Source of the DNA: Strigamia acuminata
Taxonomy: Eukaryota > Arthropoda > Chilopoda > Geophilomorpha > Linotaeniidae
Direction: 5' to 3'
Assembly: GCA_949358305.1 (NCBI GenBank)
Contig: OX442315.1
Coordinates: 4,898,001 to 4,962,000 of the forward strand
DNA: 64,000 bases
Position numbers and translations under genes: made by a program. The notes below the pieces were generated by a model that saw nothing but the letters and a program-made list of their open reading frames with translations, made no database searches and was not told the origin of the DNA. Shown here piece after piece: positions 43,562 to 54,418 of this stretch (position 1 is the stretch's first letter; the number at the start of each line of letters is the position of its first letter).

Positions 43562-44205
43562 TTGATGATCTTTTGAGTGCTTTTATTGTAACAATATTTT
43601 TCCACACAGTCTTTATTTGATATTAATAAAAAAAAATTTTGTTCTATGGTTCTTTTACATTCTAAAGAAATACGTAATTTATGGTAATGTTTGGCTAGAA
43701 AATCTTGAGAAAACTCTGAAATGTCAGGAAATGGAAATCGATTGGTGTAAACGTCAGATTGTTGACCTCGAAAGCAAACGCAGAGAACTGGCGAGTTGTT
43801 TTGAGTTGGCTAAGAATGCGGGTAAGTCATTTGGTTCGAAGCAAGTTGAACACTTACAACCCCTGGCAAAAAGTATTCAAACATGAGGTACGATTTATTT
43901 AAATTTGAGTTTGGACCTGTTTTACTCTTAAATAAGAGACAATATTGACAATTCAGAATATACACTTTATTCCTTCATGTATTGATAGTTTGTGGCCGAA
44001 AATTCAAATAAAAAGGTCAAACCGTTTGTCCAGAAAAAATTTTTCTGTCTGACCTAGGAGGGAAAAAAATATTAGAACATGATAAATGTTGGAAAAAAGT
44101 TTTCAAACATGAAAATAATAAGCAAATTTTTAGCAGCAAAATTAATTTGACTAGTCCACTTTTACTGGGGATGCATGGGGCAGAAAATTTCCAAGTTGAA
44201 TATTT

Positions 44206-44469
44206 TGTGGAGTTTTTCGGGTTTGACGGGCGATAACGATCGCCAGGGGGCGGGCAGGACATACACGGATATGTCCGATAGACGTTTTTGGGGAAGACAG
44301 CCAATTAGGGGCTGTCCTTTGTGGACAGCCAATCAGGGTTGACCACTGAGATATTTAAAGAGGAATTGTTTGTAATAAAATCACTTTGAATTTAGCAAGC
44401 TGGTGTGTGCGTCGCGGACCAGCGGGTCCGCCATTTTGTTTATTTGGAGTCAGCTAGCAATAGTTTACA
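44206..44469 (+). repeat. 5' LTR of the non-autonomous element
   Basis: 264 bp, TGTGGAGTTTTTCGGG...AATAGTTTACA, with an AATAAA inside (TTTGTAATAAAATC). Confidence 0.88.
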
Positions 44470-44663
44470 TCAGAAGTGGGATAGAAGGATTCGATGCGAC
44501 GATAGACGATAAAGTAGACGATAAAGTAGAAGAAGTAAGAGGCGACAACTGTTTTTGGCGACGGGAGCGGAATTCGGGTTGGCAAATAGCGCGTGGACGG
44601 TTCGGGAAACGAGAGACGATTCGCTGGAACACCGTGTGTTACGAAGGTTAGCCGAATTACGAG

Positions 44664-45440
44664 ATGGCCGAAGCAAAAGCAGTGGCGAACAACGGATTCA
44701 GCACGGAACAAATAAGGCTAGTCGTAAAAATGATGGAGATGGTGCAGAAGAAACCGGAGGAGCTGAAAGAGAAGAAAGAAGTGAAGAACGCGCCAACATT
44801 ACCGCGTGTTACGAAGATTGCAAACGAAAAGATGGCTGAATCGAAAGCAGTTGTAGAGAAGATTCGACGCGGAGAAATCCCAAAATGGGTTGAGTGGACG
44901 AAGTTGAGAACAAAAGACATCAAGTCGTTGTTGCAAGCTCGCAACATTGTGCCGAAGGAGGGGAAATTTAATATGCGGTGTCAATTGGGAGACGCGTTGC
45001 GTGCGGAAACGGGGAACTACGATGAAGAAGATGACGAAAGCGACGAAGAAGAAACGAATCAAAAGGGAGATGCGATCGAGACGATTCGGGAGAAAGTTGG
45101 GATAATTCGAGAAAATAACGAGGCGGACCGAAACGAAAATACGATCGCAGCAGACGAACACGAAGACACGATCGAGGCGGACCGGAAAGAGGCAATTGGA
45201 ACAAATCGAAGCGAAGATGAAATTACGAAGAAACCAGAAGAAGAGATGAACGAAGAATCGGGCGATAAATTGAACGACGACAGTGATGGAGTTGAAAACG
45301 AAAGTTGCGACGATCTTGATGAAGAAGACGATACGAAGTCGGAGGAATTGGAGGCGCAACCAAACGAGTTTGTCACAAATCTGAGGGAGATGAGCAACGA
45401 GGTTGGCGGTGAATTGAACGACGAAGAAGAGATGATTTGA
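44664..45440 (+). CDS. Acidic Gag-like protein of the non-autonomous element
   Basis: 258 residues, ATG at 44664. A helical first half (QIRLVVKMMEMVQKKPEEL, WVEWTKLRTKDIKSLLQARN, with a SAP-like pattern LLQARNIVPKEGKFNMRCQLG) is followed by a long Glu/Asp-rich tail. After the TGA at 45438 the same frame stays open for about 48 codons (DEEANKTQSEFVAGLDGL), so the stop may be a mutation. No zinc knuckle or enzyme domain. It may be a remnant Gag or a protein unique to this family. Confidence 0.5.
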   Translation: MAEAKAVANNGFSTEQIRLVVKMMEMVQKKPEELKEKKEVKNAPTLPRVTKIANEKMAESKAVVEKIRRGEIPKWVEWTKLRTKDIKSLLQARNIVPKEGKFNMRCQLGDALRAETGNYDEEDDESDEEETNQKGDAIETIREKVGIIRENNEADRNENTIAADEHEDTIEADRKEAIGTNRSEDEITKKPEEEMNEESGDKLNDDSDGVENESCDDLDEEDDTKSEELEAQPNEFVTNLREMSNEVGGELNDEEEMI

Positions 45441-45589
45441 GATGAAGAGGCAAACAAAACGCAAAGCGAATTTGTCGCGGGGCTGGATGGACTCAACAAG
45501 GGCGGAGTTGGACTTGACGACAGACCTGTAGCAGAGGTGGACAAATTGCACGAATTAATCGTGCAAAAGAACGAAAAACGTGTCTGAAA

Positions 45590-46080
45590 AGCAGCAATGG
45601 CGGCGTACTACGCGTACGCACTGGCGACGTTGCGGGTTGCGGTTCGGACACAGTTCGGCCGTGCCAATGGCACTTATACGCCGTAAAATAAACACACAAT
45701 GTGTTTAAAAACAATAAAATAATTTATTATAACGAGAATGCTTACATTCGGTTCCATTTCACAGTTGAACCTTGGAGAAAATTACATTGGAGGCGAGCAC
45801 ATCTGTGCTGCGCCATGTTGGAAAACATAAGTGAACACTAACGCCATCTGGCGTTGATAGAGAACAACAAATACAACTAAATACTAGATAATGCAAGATG
45901 CCTAATGCTTAAAGGCTAATAACTGAATGCATTGTGCTCAATGCATGACAAATGATTTGAAATCATGAATTACACAATGGAAATTAACTAATACATCGAA
46001 ATATGAGAATTAATGGGATAAATATCGAAGAATATAAATATAACATAATGTTTAACTGCATATTGAAGTAAATAGCGCAA
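45590..46080. other. AT-rich block inside the non-autonomous element
   Basis: Base composition changes sharply here from GA-rich coding-like DNA to AT-rich DNA with AATAAA-like signals, and changes back at about 46084, where GA-rich sequence resumes (EEFDGNNALDELLPGREARH). This looks like a nested insertion, possibly an LTR fragment on the minus strand, but I find no convincing ends or target duplication. Confidence 0.4.
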
Positions 46081-46487
46081 AGCGCACCAACAAGACCGGA
46101 AGAATTTGACGGGAACAACGCGTTGGACGAGCTTCTGCCGGGCAGAGAAGCGCGGCACGCAGCGTTCGAGAGCGATGGAGATGGACGCAAAGAAGACAGA
46201 ACGAACACCGAAACATTTAAAACGAATCTTAGTGCGAAATCGGACAAAGACGCAATTATCGAAATCGATACGAGATCGAACGGCGAACGAAAAACGGGCC
46301 ACGAGGATAAAACTAGCGATAAGAAAGAGCGCAGACAACGAGTTGAAAACAAGACGAATCGAATTTTGGTGTACAAGACTCAAATCAAGTGATCGGATGA
46401 GGAGATGGAGGTTCAAAGACGACGCAATGTCGGGAGCAGGAGGACGAAGCGTCGGCGAGGACGCCGACATTTAGTCGGCTGGCCGAG

Positions 46488-46751
46488 TGTGGAGTTGTTC
46501 GGGTTTGACGGGCGATAACGATCGCCAGGGGGCGGGCAGGACTTACACGGATATGTCCGATAGACGTTTTTGGGGAATACAGCCAATTAGGGGCTGTCCT
46601 TTGTGGTCAGCCAATCAGGGTTGACCACTGAGATATTTAAAGAGGAATTGTTTGTAATAAAATCACTTTGAATTTAACAAGCTAGTGTGTGCGTCGCGGA
46701 CCAGCGGGTCCGCCATTTTGTTTATTTGGAGTCAGCTAGCAATAGTTTACA
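46488..46751 (+). repeat. 3' LTR of the non-autonomous element
   Basis: 264 bp, TGTGGAGTTGTTCGGG...AATAGTTTACA. Six substitutions and no gap compared with 44206-44469. Confidence 0.88.
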
Positions 46752-47533
46752 ATTTAATTAAATAAATGATAAATCATTACAAATTTCACCTGAGATTTAC
46801 TTTATTTAGTAATTTCCAACATTTTGAACATCTAAAAAGGATTATTATGCTTGTTTTGACTGAATTCTCACTGGAAAAAAAATTCATACTCACTAACTGG
46901 CATACAGGCTTAAAGCGGGCTAATATGGTATATTTGATCGCTAACAAGTAAGTTAAGTAAGTTAACTAGTAATTCTATTAATTTTGTGGTAGTGAATGTG
47001 GAAAAAACGTGTAACAAACAAGGCAAGGAATTAATGGACTTGGGTAACCAACTCAAGTCTAAACTTTCGTCCTTTCAATTTATCTGGAGAGTTGAAAAGT
47101 GTGAACAACGACGATTGGAATTAAACACGAATCGCGATCCTATGGAAAGCGAACCTTTCTATAGCAGCGAGTTTGGTTATAAAATGCGACTAAGCTGTAT
47201 CCGAACAATTATACAAATGATACAAATTCAACTCATTTATTCATTAATATTGAAGTGATGAAAGGCGAAAATGATGCAATTCTCAACTGGCCGATAGAGT
47301 ATTCTGGAAAAATTAGTGTGTTAGATCAGTCGATACATAAGCAACATCTTGCTCACGAAATTAAGACTGATTTAGTTTGAGGTAAAGGTTGTTTTGACAA
47401 ACCACTGGATGACGTAAATTTAGGTTGGAGAGTTCTCTATTTGATACCGTTACCTAAACTCAATCTCTTATATTTAATTGATGATACAATTTTTATTCAA
47501 CTCGATTTAACTATTATTACAAGTTTAAAATAG

Positions 47534-48219
47534 AAGGCGATCTATCTGCAATGTTTTCATTTGTAAATTGTAACAAGAAGTTTCCACTTGATTTTTTTGT
47601 TTCCCATTAAAAAGATTTTGTTCAGTCTATTATATTTATACTGTCATAATTAATTGTCACATGAAAATAGATAAATAAAGTTTGGGTGATCGATTTGTCG
47701 TTCGAGATTTCAATTTGGTTTGCCACTTCGAAGTCCCATTAAACGATGAAACAGAAACTTCACTCCGGAGCCGAGTAAAAACGTGAAACGGAATCCTGTA
47801 ATGATGAAGAAATAATTTAACTTCTTAGGAAATTTTGTAATTCTTAAACTAAAATTTATATCAATTTGATTCAGTGTGAAACATCGAATAAAGTGATACT
47901 TTCTAATTATTTGATTAATCAAGGATATATCCTTGGTATCAACGAATGTGTCATTATAGCGCCCTCTGGTGACGGTTTGAAGCACTTTTTTTATAAACGT
48001 TTTTATATTGGTGTTTCAAATTATTATTTTTTTCTTGTTTTTGATTGAATACCTCTAGATGTCACAAGTAACTCAAATTGTGATGCTGTGGAAAAAAATA
48101 TATGCCTACCTGCATCAACTAAAAAATCAAGTGACTCTAACTAGTGGCAGTTAGATGAACTAAGCGCAGCACTTGGTGGTTTGTAAGGCTCTGCAACTCT
48201 GCAAGTTTGTTCACGTGTC
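47534..48219. other. Intergenic DNA
   Basis: AT-rich, with a patch at 47710-47990 that gives a 91-residue minus-strand frame of no recognisable kind. I see no gene. Confidence 0.4.
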
Positions 48220-48530
48220 ATGGATTCAACTATTGTCAAATGTATCAGGTAATTCCGTAATGGGCATTAATTATATATTCTTAACACCAGATATTCTAAT
48301 TTGGATGATACAATTAGTTTAGTTGTTCGAGAAGTTTGTAAGGGAAAAATTTCGTAAACCGAGAGTAAAACGTGCTCTGGATCTGGACTGGCGAAACTAA
48401 TCCTTCACAAGTTTTATATTATTTCTCAGCACAACTTTTTATTTTTATCTTTTTGTTTATTGTGGTCTGGAAGAATAGGAAGATCAGAAATTAAAAGCAC
48501 AATCTGGTGGCAAAGTTGATATTTATTTGT
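48220..48530 (+). pseudogene. Remnant first exons of a TRAF-like gene
   Basis: Exon 1 at 48220-48248 encodes MDSTIVKCI with a GTAATT donor, as in T7. The RING exon follows near 48455 (GTGGTCTGGAAGAATAGG...) but its acceptor AG has become AT, it has an in-frame stop, and the CGHVYCRRC part is mutated. Upstream sequence matches that of T7 (51130-51240). Confidence 0.6.
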
Positions 48531-48719
48531 ATACACACCGTAATCGTAGCAAATGTAAAATAAAACTTATTTTCTTTGATACATACCGTATTTACTCGAG
48601 ATTCGAGAAACACTATATTATCATCGAATGTATTTTCCTGGATGAGGATGTCAGGTTTTAGTGGTAGTAGTTAACCTAGTGCCTGACAGTTGTGGTGTAG
48701 TTCTAACTCCTCGTTCGCT

Positions 48720-49952
48720 ATGGATTCAAAACTAATCGTTTGTATCAGGTAGAGCGCGTATATTTTAAGGATTTTTATTCGCAGTTCGTGTGAAACAGAT
48801 TTCTTGATCGAGAATAATTTATCTGACGACTTTATCCGAGCAGTTAGCACAAAATGTGTCCGCCAGCATGGCAAAACTAACCGATCATATCTGAATGTTT
48901 AATTTCTGTCTAATTTTAATCAGATGCGGTTTGAGTAGTTCGATTCCGAAGGAAGAGTTGAATAATCACCGTTTCTGTCACCGATGTGGTGAAAAAACAG
49001 ATGTAAGCACCGTAAGTAATTTTTTTTGTAATTTTTCATTTATTATTTGATAATTGTGTCATTTTAGGGGAATATCGAGCGCAACGATTGCGGTACGAAA
49101 CGGAAAGCAGGTGAAGGTAAAAATCGATGTATTTTTATCTGGGACATCATTTAAAAGAAATATTTGACTAGACAATTTTGAAGAAACTGTAAAACGTCAA
49201 GAAATAGAAATTGATTTGTATAAACAACGCATAAATGACCTCGAAAAGAAACAAGCGGAACAAAATGAAACATTAAGTGAGTTCTTATTCCTTTTTTTGA
49301 TATACTGAAGCCTAATGGAAAATTTAATTTTAGAAGCACTGACTAATCAACAAACTGAGCAGTCTGATTTTAATGGAGGTAAATTAATTGTAGGTGTCAA
49401 ACGAAGCCAACAATTAAGCAAGTTGAGGTTAGAACTAGCATCAAATCTCTCCTCGAAAAATCCCATTTGGACAATGGCAAACTTCTCTCCTCATTTGAAT
49501 ATATCTGGAAAGTGAAGAAGTTTGCAAACCTTCAAGCTCAGGCGAAATTGGGCAATGAGACTGTCGTCCACAGTGATCCTTTTTATCCTAATAAGAATGG
49601 TTATAAAATGCGACTACTACTTTATCCAAATGGTGAAGGTACTGGGAAAGGAATACATTTATCGATTTATCTTCAAGTGATGAAAGGTGAAAATGATGCA
49701 ATTCTAAATTGGCCCGTAGAGTATTGTGCCAAATTAAGTGTTTTAGATCAGTCGAAACATAAGGAACATGTTACACGTCAATTCAAATCTGATTTAATCA
49801 GAAGTAAAACTGCCTTTGATAGACCATTAACTGTAAATAACTTGGGTTGGGGAATTGCGAAATTTTCGTCGTTGTGCGAACTTCAACCGTTGTATTTGGT
49901 AGATGACACAATGTTTGTAAAACTAGATTTAACCATTAAGAGTTTGAAATAG
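48720..49952 (+). pseudogene. T5: TRAF-like gene with a chimeric MATH exon
   Basis: Exons 48720-48748, 48924-49011, 49068-49116 and 49172-49276 agree in phase and encode MDSKLIVCIRCG...CHRCGEKTD, a basic linker and a coiled coil (EIDLYKQRINDLEKKQAEQ). The next exon (49334-) has lost its downstream intron and reads straight into the old intron end (SDFNGGKLIVGVKRSQQ). Then a 38-base stretch at about 49450-49487, resembling the EKSHLDSGKLL coiled-coil exon, is joined to the MATH domain in another frame (KLLSSFEYIWKVKKF). The MATH part to 49952 is intact. TRAF-type fingers are absent. It is close to T3 over about 750 bp. Confidence 0.65.
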
Positions 49953-50234
49953 TTGATGGTCTTTTGAACGCCTTTCTTGTAAAAAATCTTTTCCATTGTC
50001 TTCATTTGATATTTTAAAAAAAAATTATTTTTTTGTTCTGTGGTTCTTTAATTCTTTTACATTTTCATCTTGCCAAAAATATGCATTTCGTCCACATAAT
50101 TTGAAATGATAATTTTTTCTTCGCTTTTCTTGTAACAACTTTCTTGCCTTTTATAATATTAAAAGATAATTATTTATTGTGTAATACTTGTAATTTTTTT
50201 ATCTTACGAAGAATCAATTTTAAAGGAGAAAAAT
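49953..50234. other. Downstream flank of T5
   Basis: AT-rich sequence without a gene; similar to the region after T3 (43562-43690). Confidence 0.4.
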
Positions 50235-50590
50235 TAATTGTAGAAATAAGAACGTTGTAAAACGAACTGGACAGAACCCGTAGGACATTCAAATATGTAT
50301 GAAAAGTGGAGACGTTTGCAAAGCTTCAAGCGACGCAAAATCGGCCGTTGACCCATATTTGAACATTGAACCTTTTTATAATACTAACTTATTATTATGG
50401 TTATAATCTGCGACTACAACTCAATCCAAATAGTGACAGTCCTGGAAAAGTGATGATAGTGAAAATGATGAATTTCTTTAGTGGCCCATTGAGCATTGTG
50501 TATGAATTGGTGTGTTGGATCAGTCGAAACACAGAGATGACAATACCCGCTTATTGAAGCTTAAGATTTAACTCAGTTTAAAGATAAATA
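50235..50590 (+). pseudogene. T6: badly decayed MATH exon
   Basis: Begins with the family's intron end (GGAGAAAAATTAATTGTAG) and keeps scattered pieces: YGYNLRLQLNPNSDSPGK, SEND-like and WPIEH-like segments, LDQSKHR in several frames. Many stops and deletions. Confidence 0.55.
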
Positions 50591-51239
50591 GGCCAACACC
50601 CACGACTGAACATAACACGGGGTTGGCATTTCAAAATTTGCACATTTTTGCATTTGCATTCACCTCTTCGACAGTACAGATCGAGCCGAAATAGATTCGA
50701 AATATTTTGTACCAAGGATGTTACAATTGATATTTTTAGGAAAACAAAAATTATTTATCGTAATCAATAAAAAGTCGAAATTAAAATTTCTACGCAAGTC
50801 TACGGCGCGTTCAGGTCGAGAATGCTGCCCGACTTAATCCAAAAGCCGACCACCTCGTTCGGACTGAATGCGCCAACTAAATTGAGAACAAGAGTAATTA
50901 AAATGTTGTATTTGCTCAGGCTCACTTTTCTTAAATTTTGTTCTAGTGCACCGTTAGAAGCAACCCAGTGGTGCTTCACTGCATCGCGAGCCTAGATCGA
51001 AACGGTAAACCTTATTTTTGGTCATGATCGTGATAACTGAAAGAACTAATCACTACATGCTGAGCAATTACTAAAGAAAAGTGCCAACTGTCAAGTGATT
51101 TTCATTTTACAGTAATATAATTTACACACTGTGAAAATCAAGTGGCTCTAACTGGTGGCAACTAGATAAACTAAGCGCAGCACTTGTGGTTTGTCAAGGC
51201 CGCGCGTCAGGCTCTGCGTGTGAGTTTAGTTCACTTGTC
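50591..51239. other. Intergenic DNA before T7
   Basis: No gene seen. The last 110 bases (51130-51239) match the upstream of the remnant at 48220 and probably belong to the gene's 5' region. Confidence 0.4.
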
Positions 51240-53121
51240 ATGGATTCAACGATTGTTAGATGTATCAGGTAATTCCGTAATGGGCGTTGATTCTATATTC
51301 TTTACACTAGATATTCTAATTTGGGTGATACAATTAGTTTCTTTGCTCGTGAAGTTTGTAAGGAAAATTCAGTGAAAAATTTCGTAAACCGAGAGTAAAG
51401 CTTGCACTGGACCGGCGATACTAATCGATCACAAGTTTTGTTATTTTTCAAAATAACCTTTTCTTTTAATTTTTCTGTTTAGTTGTGGTCTGGAAGGTCA
51501 GAAATTGAAGGCACAGGCTTGTGGTCACGTGTACTGTCGGAGATGTGTTGCAAATGCAGAATCCAGTGGACTGGTCGTTTGTTCTCTTAATCATTCCAGT
51601 TCAGTATTTGCTGTAAATAAAACTATACTGTACCTCTTCTTTTAAAAGTAGACTGGTAATTACAATTTTTATTTAATTTTAGGAGAAATTTGTTGGAATC
51701 TCCATTTCGGATGAAGAAGTCTGTTGTTACTGCAATGGTGCACTGGATTTCGAAAACATTAAAGTAATTATGACAGCAATGGCATACCAAACCAACTGTA
51801 AATGGGGCTTCTTGAAAAAATAGCAGCAAACGTGAAACAAATTTCAGAAAAATCTAAAGATTTCAAAAACATGTAAAAATTTTAGAAAAAGCAATAATAA
51901 TTTTAGAAAAATTGATCAATTTTGTTTGAAATTTATCAAAATTGTCTAAAATTGTACTGAAATTTATGAAATTTTATCAAATTTATCTGATATATGAAAT
52001 TTATCAAACTTTACAGATAATCACTATAAATTCCTTAAAAGAAATTAAAAACTTTGATAAAGTTTGTAGATATTTATTAAGACAATGGCTAAGCTTAATT
52101 CATGTTTTTGCTTGTATTTTTATGATTTCGATGTTTTTAAATGTAAGTTCTTATGATTTGACATTTATACATGTATTGTCACATGATTTGGACATTTTTG
52201 AAAGTTTTTTTGAGAAAAACCATTAAAAACGACAAATTCAAGAGAAAAACTTTTAAAAACGACAAATTCGTGAGAATATCCATTAAGAATGACTAAATCA
52301 GGAAAAATAAATTTACCGTATTGCCTTGAATAAACGCCTGGGCGTTTATTTATTTTTTCTACTCGCCCGCCCGGCGCTTATTCAAAGCCCGGCGATAATT
52401 CGAGCCAGGCGTCTACCTAAAAAAAAAGTTAAAAACTTTTTTGCCACTGCTTCATCAGTGTTTTTTAACGCAAACTTTGTATTATTTGGAACCATATTGC
52501 TGTATTCACGGTTCGGAATGCAGCCGGTAAGCCATCAAGGCGTGTTAAATACCTCATTCGTACCGTACGTAACGTGTACGGTACGAATGAGGTAAAAACG
52601 TTATTCGTACATAAGTAGAACTGGCCAAGTGTCTATAAACACATTATTTGATGCAGATGAACACCCATGTGCAAGAATGTGAACGCAATTTACGTTGGTG
52701 CAAGTTTTCTCCGATTGGATGTCGATTTCAAGTGATTTCAAGCGAACAAAACGATAAACTGGAATTATTTTCATAATAATTATTATTATTGCAGGGAACT
52801 CGATTGGATATTGAACGCCACGAAAGGGATAGTGTTCATATGGAGTTTATGATGAATTTATTGTTGGGTCTTCAAACGGAGGTAAACTAACAGCAATGGA
52901 CATGGATTTTGTTTAATTTGTTTGTGTTTTAGCAATTGAGTAATGCGTCCATGCTGGCACGTTCGTTCGGCGAACTTCTCTCGCACAAGGATTTAATTAA
53001 CAGTGTTCAGGTATTGATTGTGAGAAAATAGAAGGTTTCATGTTAAGATATGCGGTTACATTTGTAGAACTATAGAGTAAAGTGGAAAGTAATGTGGAGG
53101 AACTGTCGGCAGATGTTGTAA
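51240..53121 (+). CDS. T7: TRAF-like gene with RING and TRAF fingers but no MATH domain
   Basis: Exons 51240-51268, 51483-51612, 51683-51763, 52657-52731, 52795-52881, 52933-53010 and a last one from 53068. The first six total 480 nt and agree in phase. The protein begins MDSTIVRCISCG and has a fuller RING than E (ACGHVYCRRC, then VVCSLNH). Then come CCYC, a TRAF-type finger (NTHVQECERNLRWCKFSPIGC, ERHERDSVH) and a coiled-coil start (MNLLLGLQTE). Read in phase the last exon stops at 53121 (177 residues); another frame of it is more coiled-coil-like (KVESNVEELSADV) but has a stop. The MATH exon is replaced by repeats at 53160-53885. It could make a truncated protein or be a young pseudogene. 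Confidence 0.62.
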
Positions 53122-53159
53122 ATGCTGATAACGAGTGTCAAATTTAAGGTCACCACTGG

Positions 53160-53266
53160 ATAGCCCACCATCGACTTCCGAGATGCCTAAATCAATAGAA
53201 TTGATATAACTTTGGTCATTTTCAAGAAAAAAAGGTGTTTCCAGACTTTTGACTCACCCTGTATAC
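53160..53266. repeat. Mariner-like terminal fragment
   Basis: Ends with CCAGACTTTTGACTCACCCTG, the pattern seen at many mariner-type transposon ends. No transposase frame. Confidence 0.35.
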
Positions 53267-53269
53267 CCA

Positions 53270-53885
53270 AGTAACAAAACTATGTTAAATCTAGATAGAA
53301 TCTATGCAAACCGTCTATCTTGGTACATAGATTTAACATAGAATAAGGTAGAAACTATGCCGAAACTACATAGCATTGACATGGAATAAGCGCATTTCTG
53401 TCACGATTTTGACATAGCATCTACATAGAGCTGTAGATCGATGCTACATCAATACAACGTCAAATCGACGTCGAATTCTACGTAGAGTTCTATGTCGATT
53501 CAACATAGAATCGATCTACCGCTTTATGTAGATTCAATGTCAAAATCGTGACCAAAATGCGCTAATTCCATGTCAATGCTACGCTGTTTCGGCATAGTTT
53601 CATCCTTATTTTATGTTAAATCTATGTAGAATTCTACGTCAAACTCTGCATAGAATTCTACGTCAAACTCAACGTCAAATTCTACGTCTATTTAACGTAG
53701 AATAAGGATGAAACTATGCCGAAACAACATAGCATTGACATGGAATTAGCGTCGCCCGGTCGCGATTTTAACATAGCATCGACATAGAGCTGTAGATCGA
53801 TTCTACTTCAAATCGACGTAGATTCGATCGAGACTTCTACATCAATTTGAAGTAGATCTGATATTAAAATCGACTTATAGTTCTA
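53270..53885. repeat. Large foldback element of nested palindromes
   Basis: A 600-bp block in which words such as ACATAGCATTGACATGGAAT, GCTACATAG-like and their reverse complements recur in both directions (for example ATTCCATGTCAATGCTACG at about 53568 against CATAGCATTGACATGGAAT at about 53370 and 53731). It has no coding capacity and would form long hairpins. It starts next to TATACCCAAGTA; a related piece ends TACTTGGGT at 16320. Confidence 0.7.
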
Positions 53886-53964
53886 TGTACTTTTTTTGTA
53901 TAAAAAAAACAAAATATTAAAATTTTAAAAAATTTTATTTTTCAAAAAATAACAATATTTTACA

Positions 53965-54418
53965 AAAAGAACGAGTTTTTTCACGCGTGACTTCTTAGCA
54001 ACAACGGTTTTGAGAGTTGAGGCCATTGTTGTGCATTCTCATTAAATTTCTCATCTCTATTCGGCCCAGGTTTGCACCATTTTCCCGTTGTTTTTCCGGT
54101 TGTAATCGTGTCGGAGCCGAAATTCGCCGGTCACGTATCGATCTCGGTCGTTGAAGACCAAAATGGAGGTTTTGTAGACTTTGATTGCGTATTCTTCGTC
54201 GTTTTTGCCGAGTGCGTGGTGAAAGTTTGCTTCTTTTCCCGTGCCGACGCAGCCGTTGATTTCTTCAAATTGCGAATTAACTATTTTGAAGACGATCATT
54301 CTAGTGCGCACGTCTAGAACCTGTTAGACTGTTGCACGGTCGAATTTGTCTTTGGTTCGGCGCTCGTTTTCGGTTAGTTTGTTTGTTGTGGAACTGGATA
54401 AATCGGGGACGTCGAATT
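53965..54418 (-). pseudogene. RIOK1: RIO1-type kinase (RIOK1) pseudogene fragment
   Basis: The exon begins after a TTTTAG acceptor at about 54418. The minus strand reads [18 protein letters not shown], then [40 protein letters not shown] and GKMVQTWAE, which closely follow the N-terminal lobe of RIO1 kinases (glycine-rich STGKEANV loop, catalytic lysine in [12 protein letters not shown]). A TAA (54324-54326) replaces a conserved Q/E codon. After WAE one base is missing, and the next frames give EMRNLMRMHNNG and LLRSHA, again RIO1-like. RIO1 acts in 40S ribosome maturation; this copy cannot. Confidence 0.85.

Larger units (their letters stand above)
44206..46751 (+). mobile_element. Non-autonomous LTR retrotransposon with a Gag-like acidic ORF
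   Basis: 2546 bp, 264-bp LTRs, target duplication ATTT (44202-44205 and 46752-46755). The LTRs differ at six positions (about 2.3%), so this insertion is clearly older than the gypsy and copia copies here. No reverse transcriptase or integrase is encoded; mobilisation would need a partner element. The sequence after the 5' LTR (TCAGAAGTGGGATAGAAGG) could hold the primer site but I cannot assign a tRNA. Confidence 0.85.
43699..47533 (+). pseudogene. T4: TRAF-like gene remnant, interrupted by a non-autonomous LTR element
   Basis: A coiled-coil exon (43699-43821, EMEIDWCKRQIVDLESK), orthologous in position to the seventh exon of gene E and with the same phase, is separated from its MATH exon (46993-47533) by the 2.5-kb LTR element at 44206-46751. 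The MATH exon has a one-base deletion after GYKMRL and an in-frame TGA (DLV*GKGCFDKP), then ends FIQLDLTIITSLK. Exons before the coiled coil are missing. It is not functional. Confidence 0.72.

Noticed and set aside
44799-45551. Antisense frames of 250 and 161 codons opposite the acidic ORF
   Set aside because: They mirror the GAA/GAC-rich codons of the plus-strand gene and lack any independent signal.
45590-45867. Solo LTR on the minus strand (TGTTGT...CAGACA)
   Set aside because: Ends are plausible, but flanks show no target duplication and no second copy is in the window.
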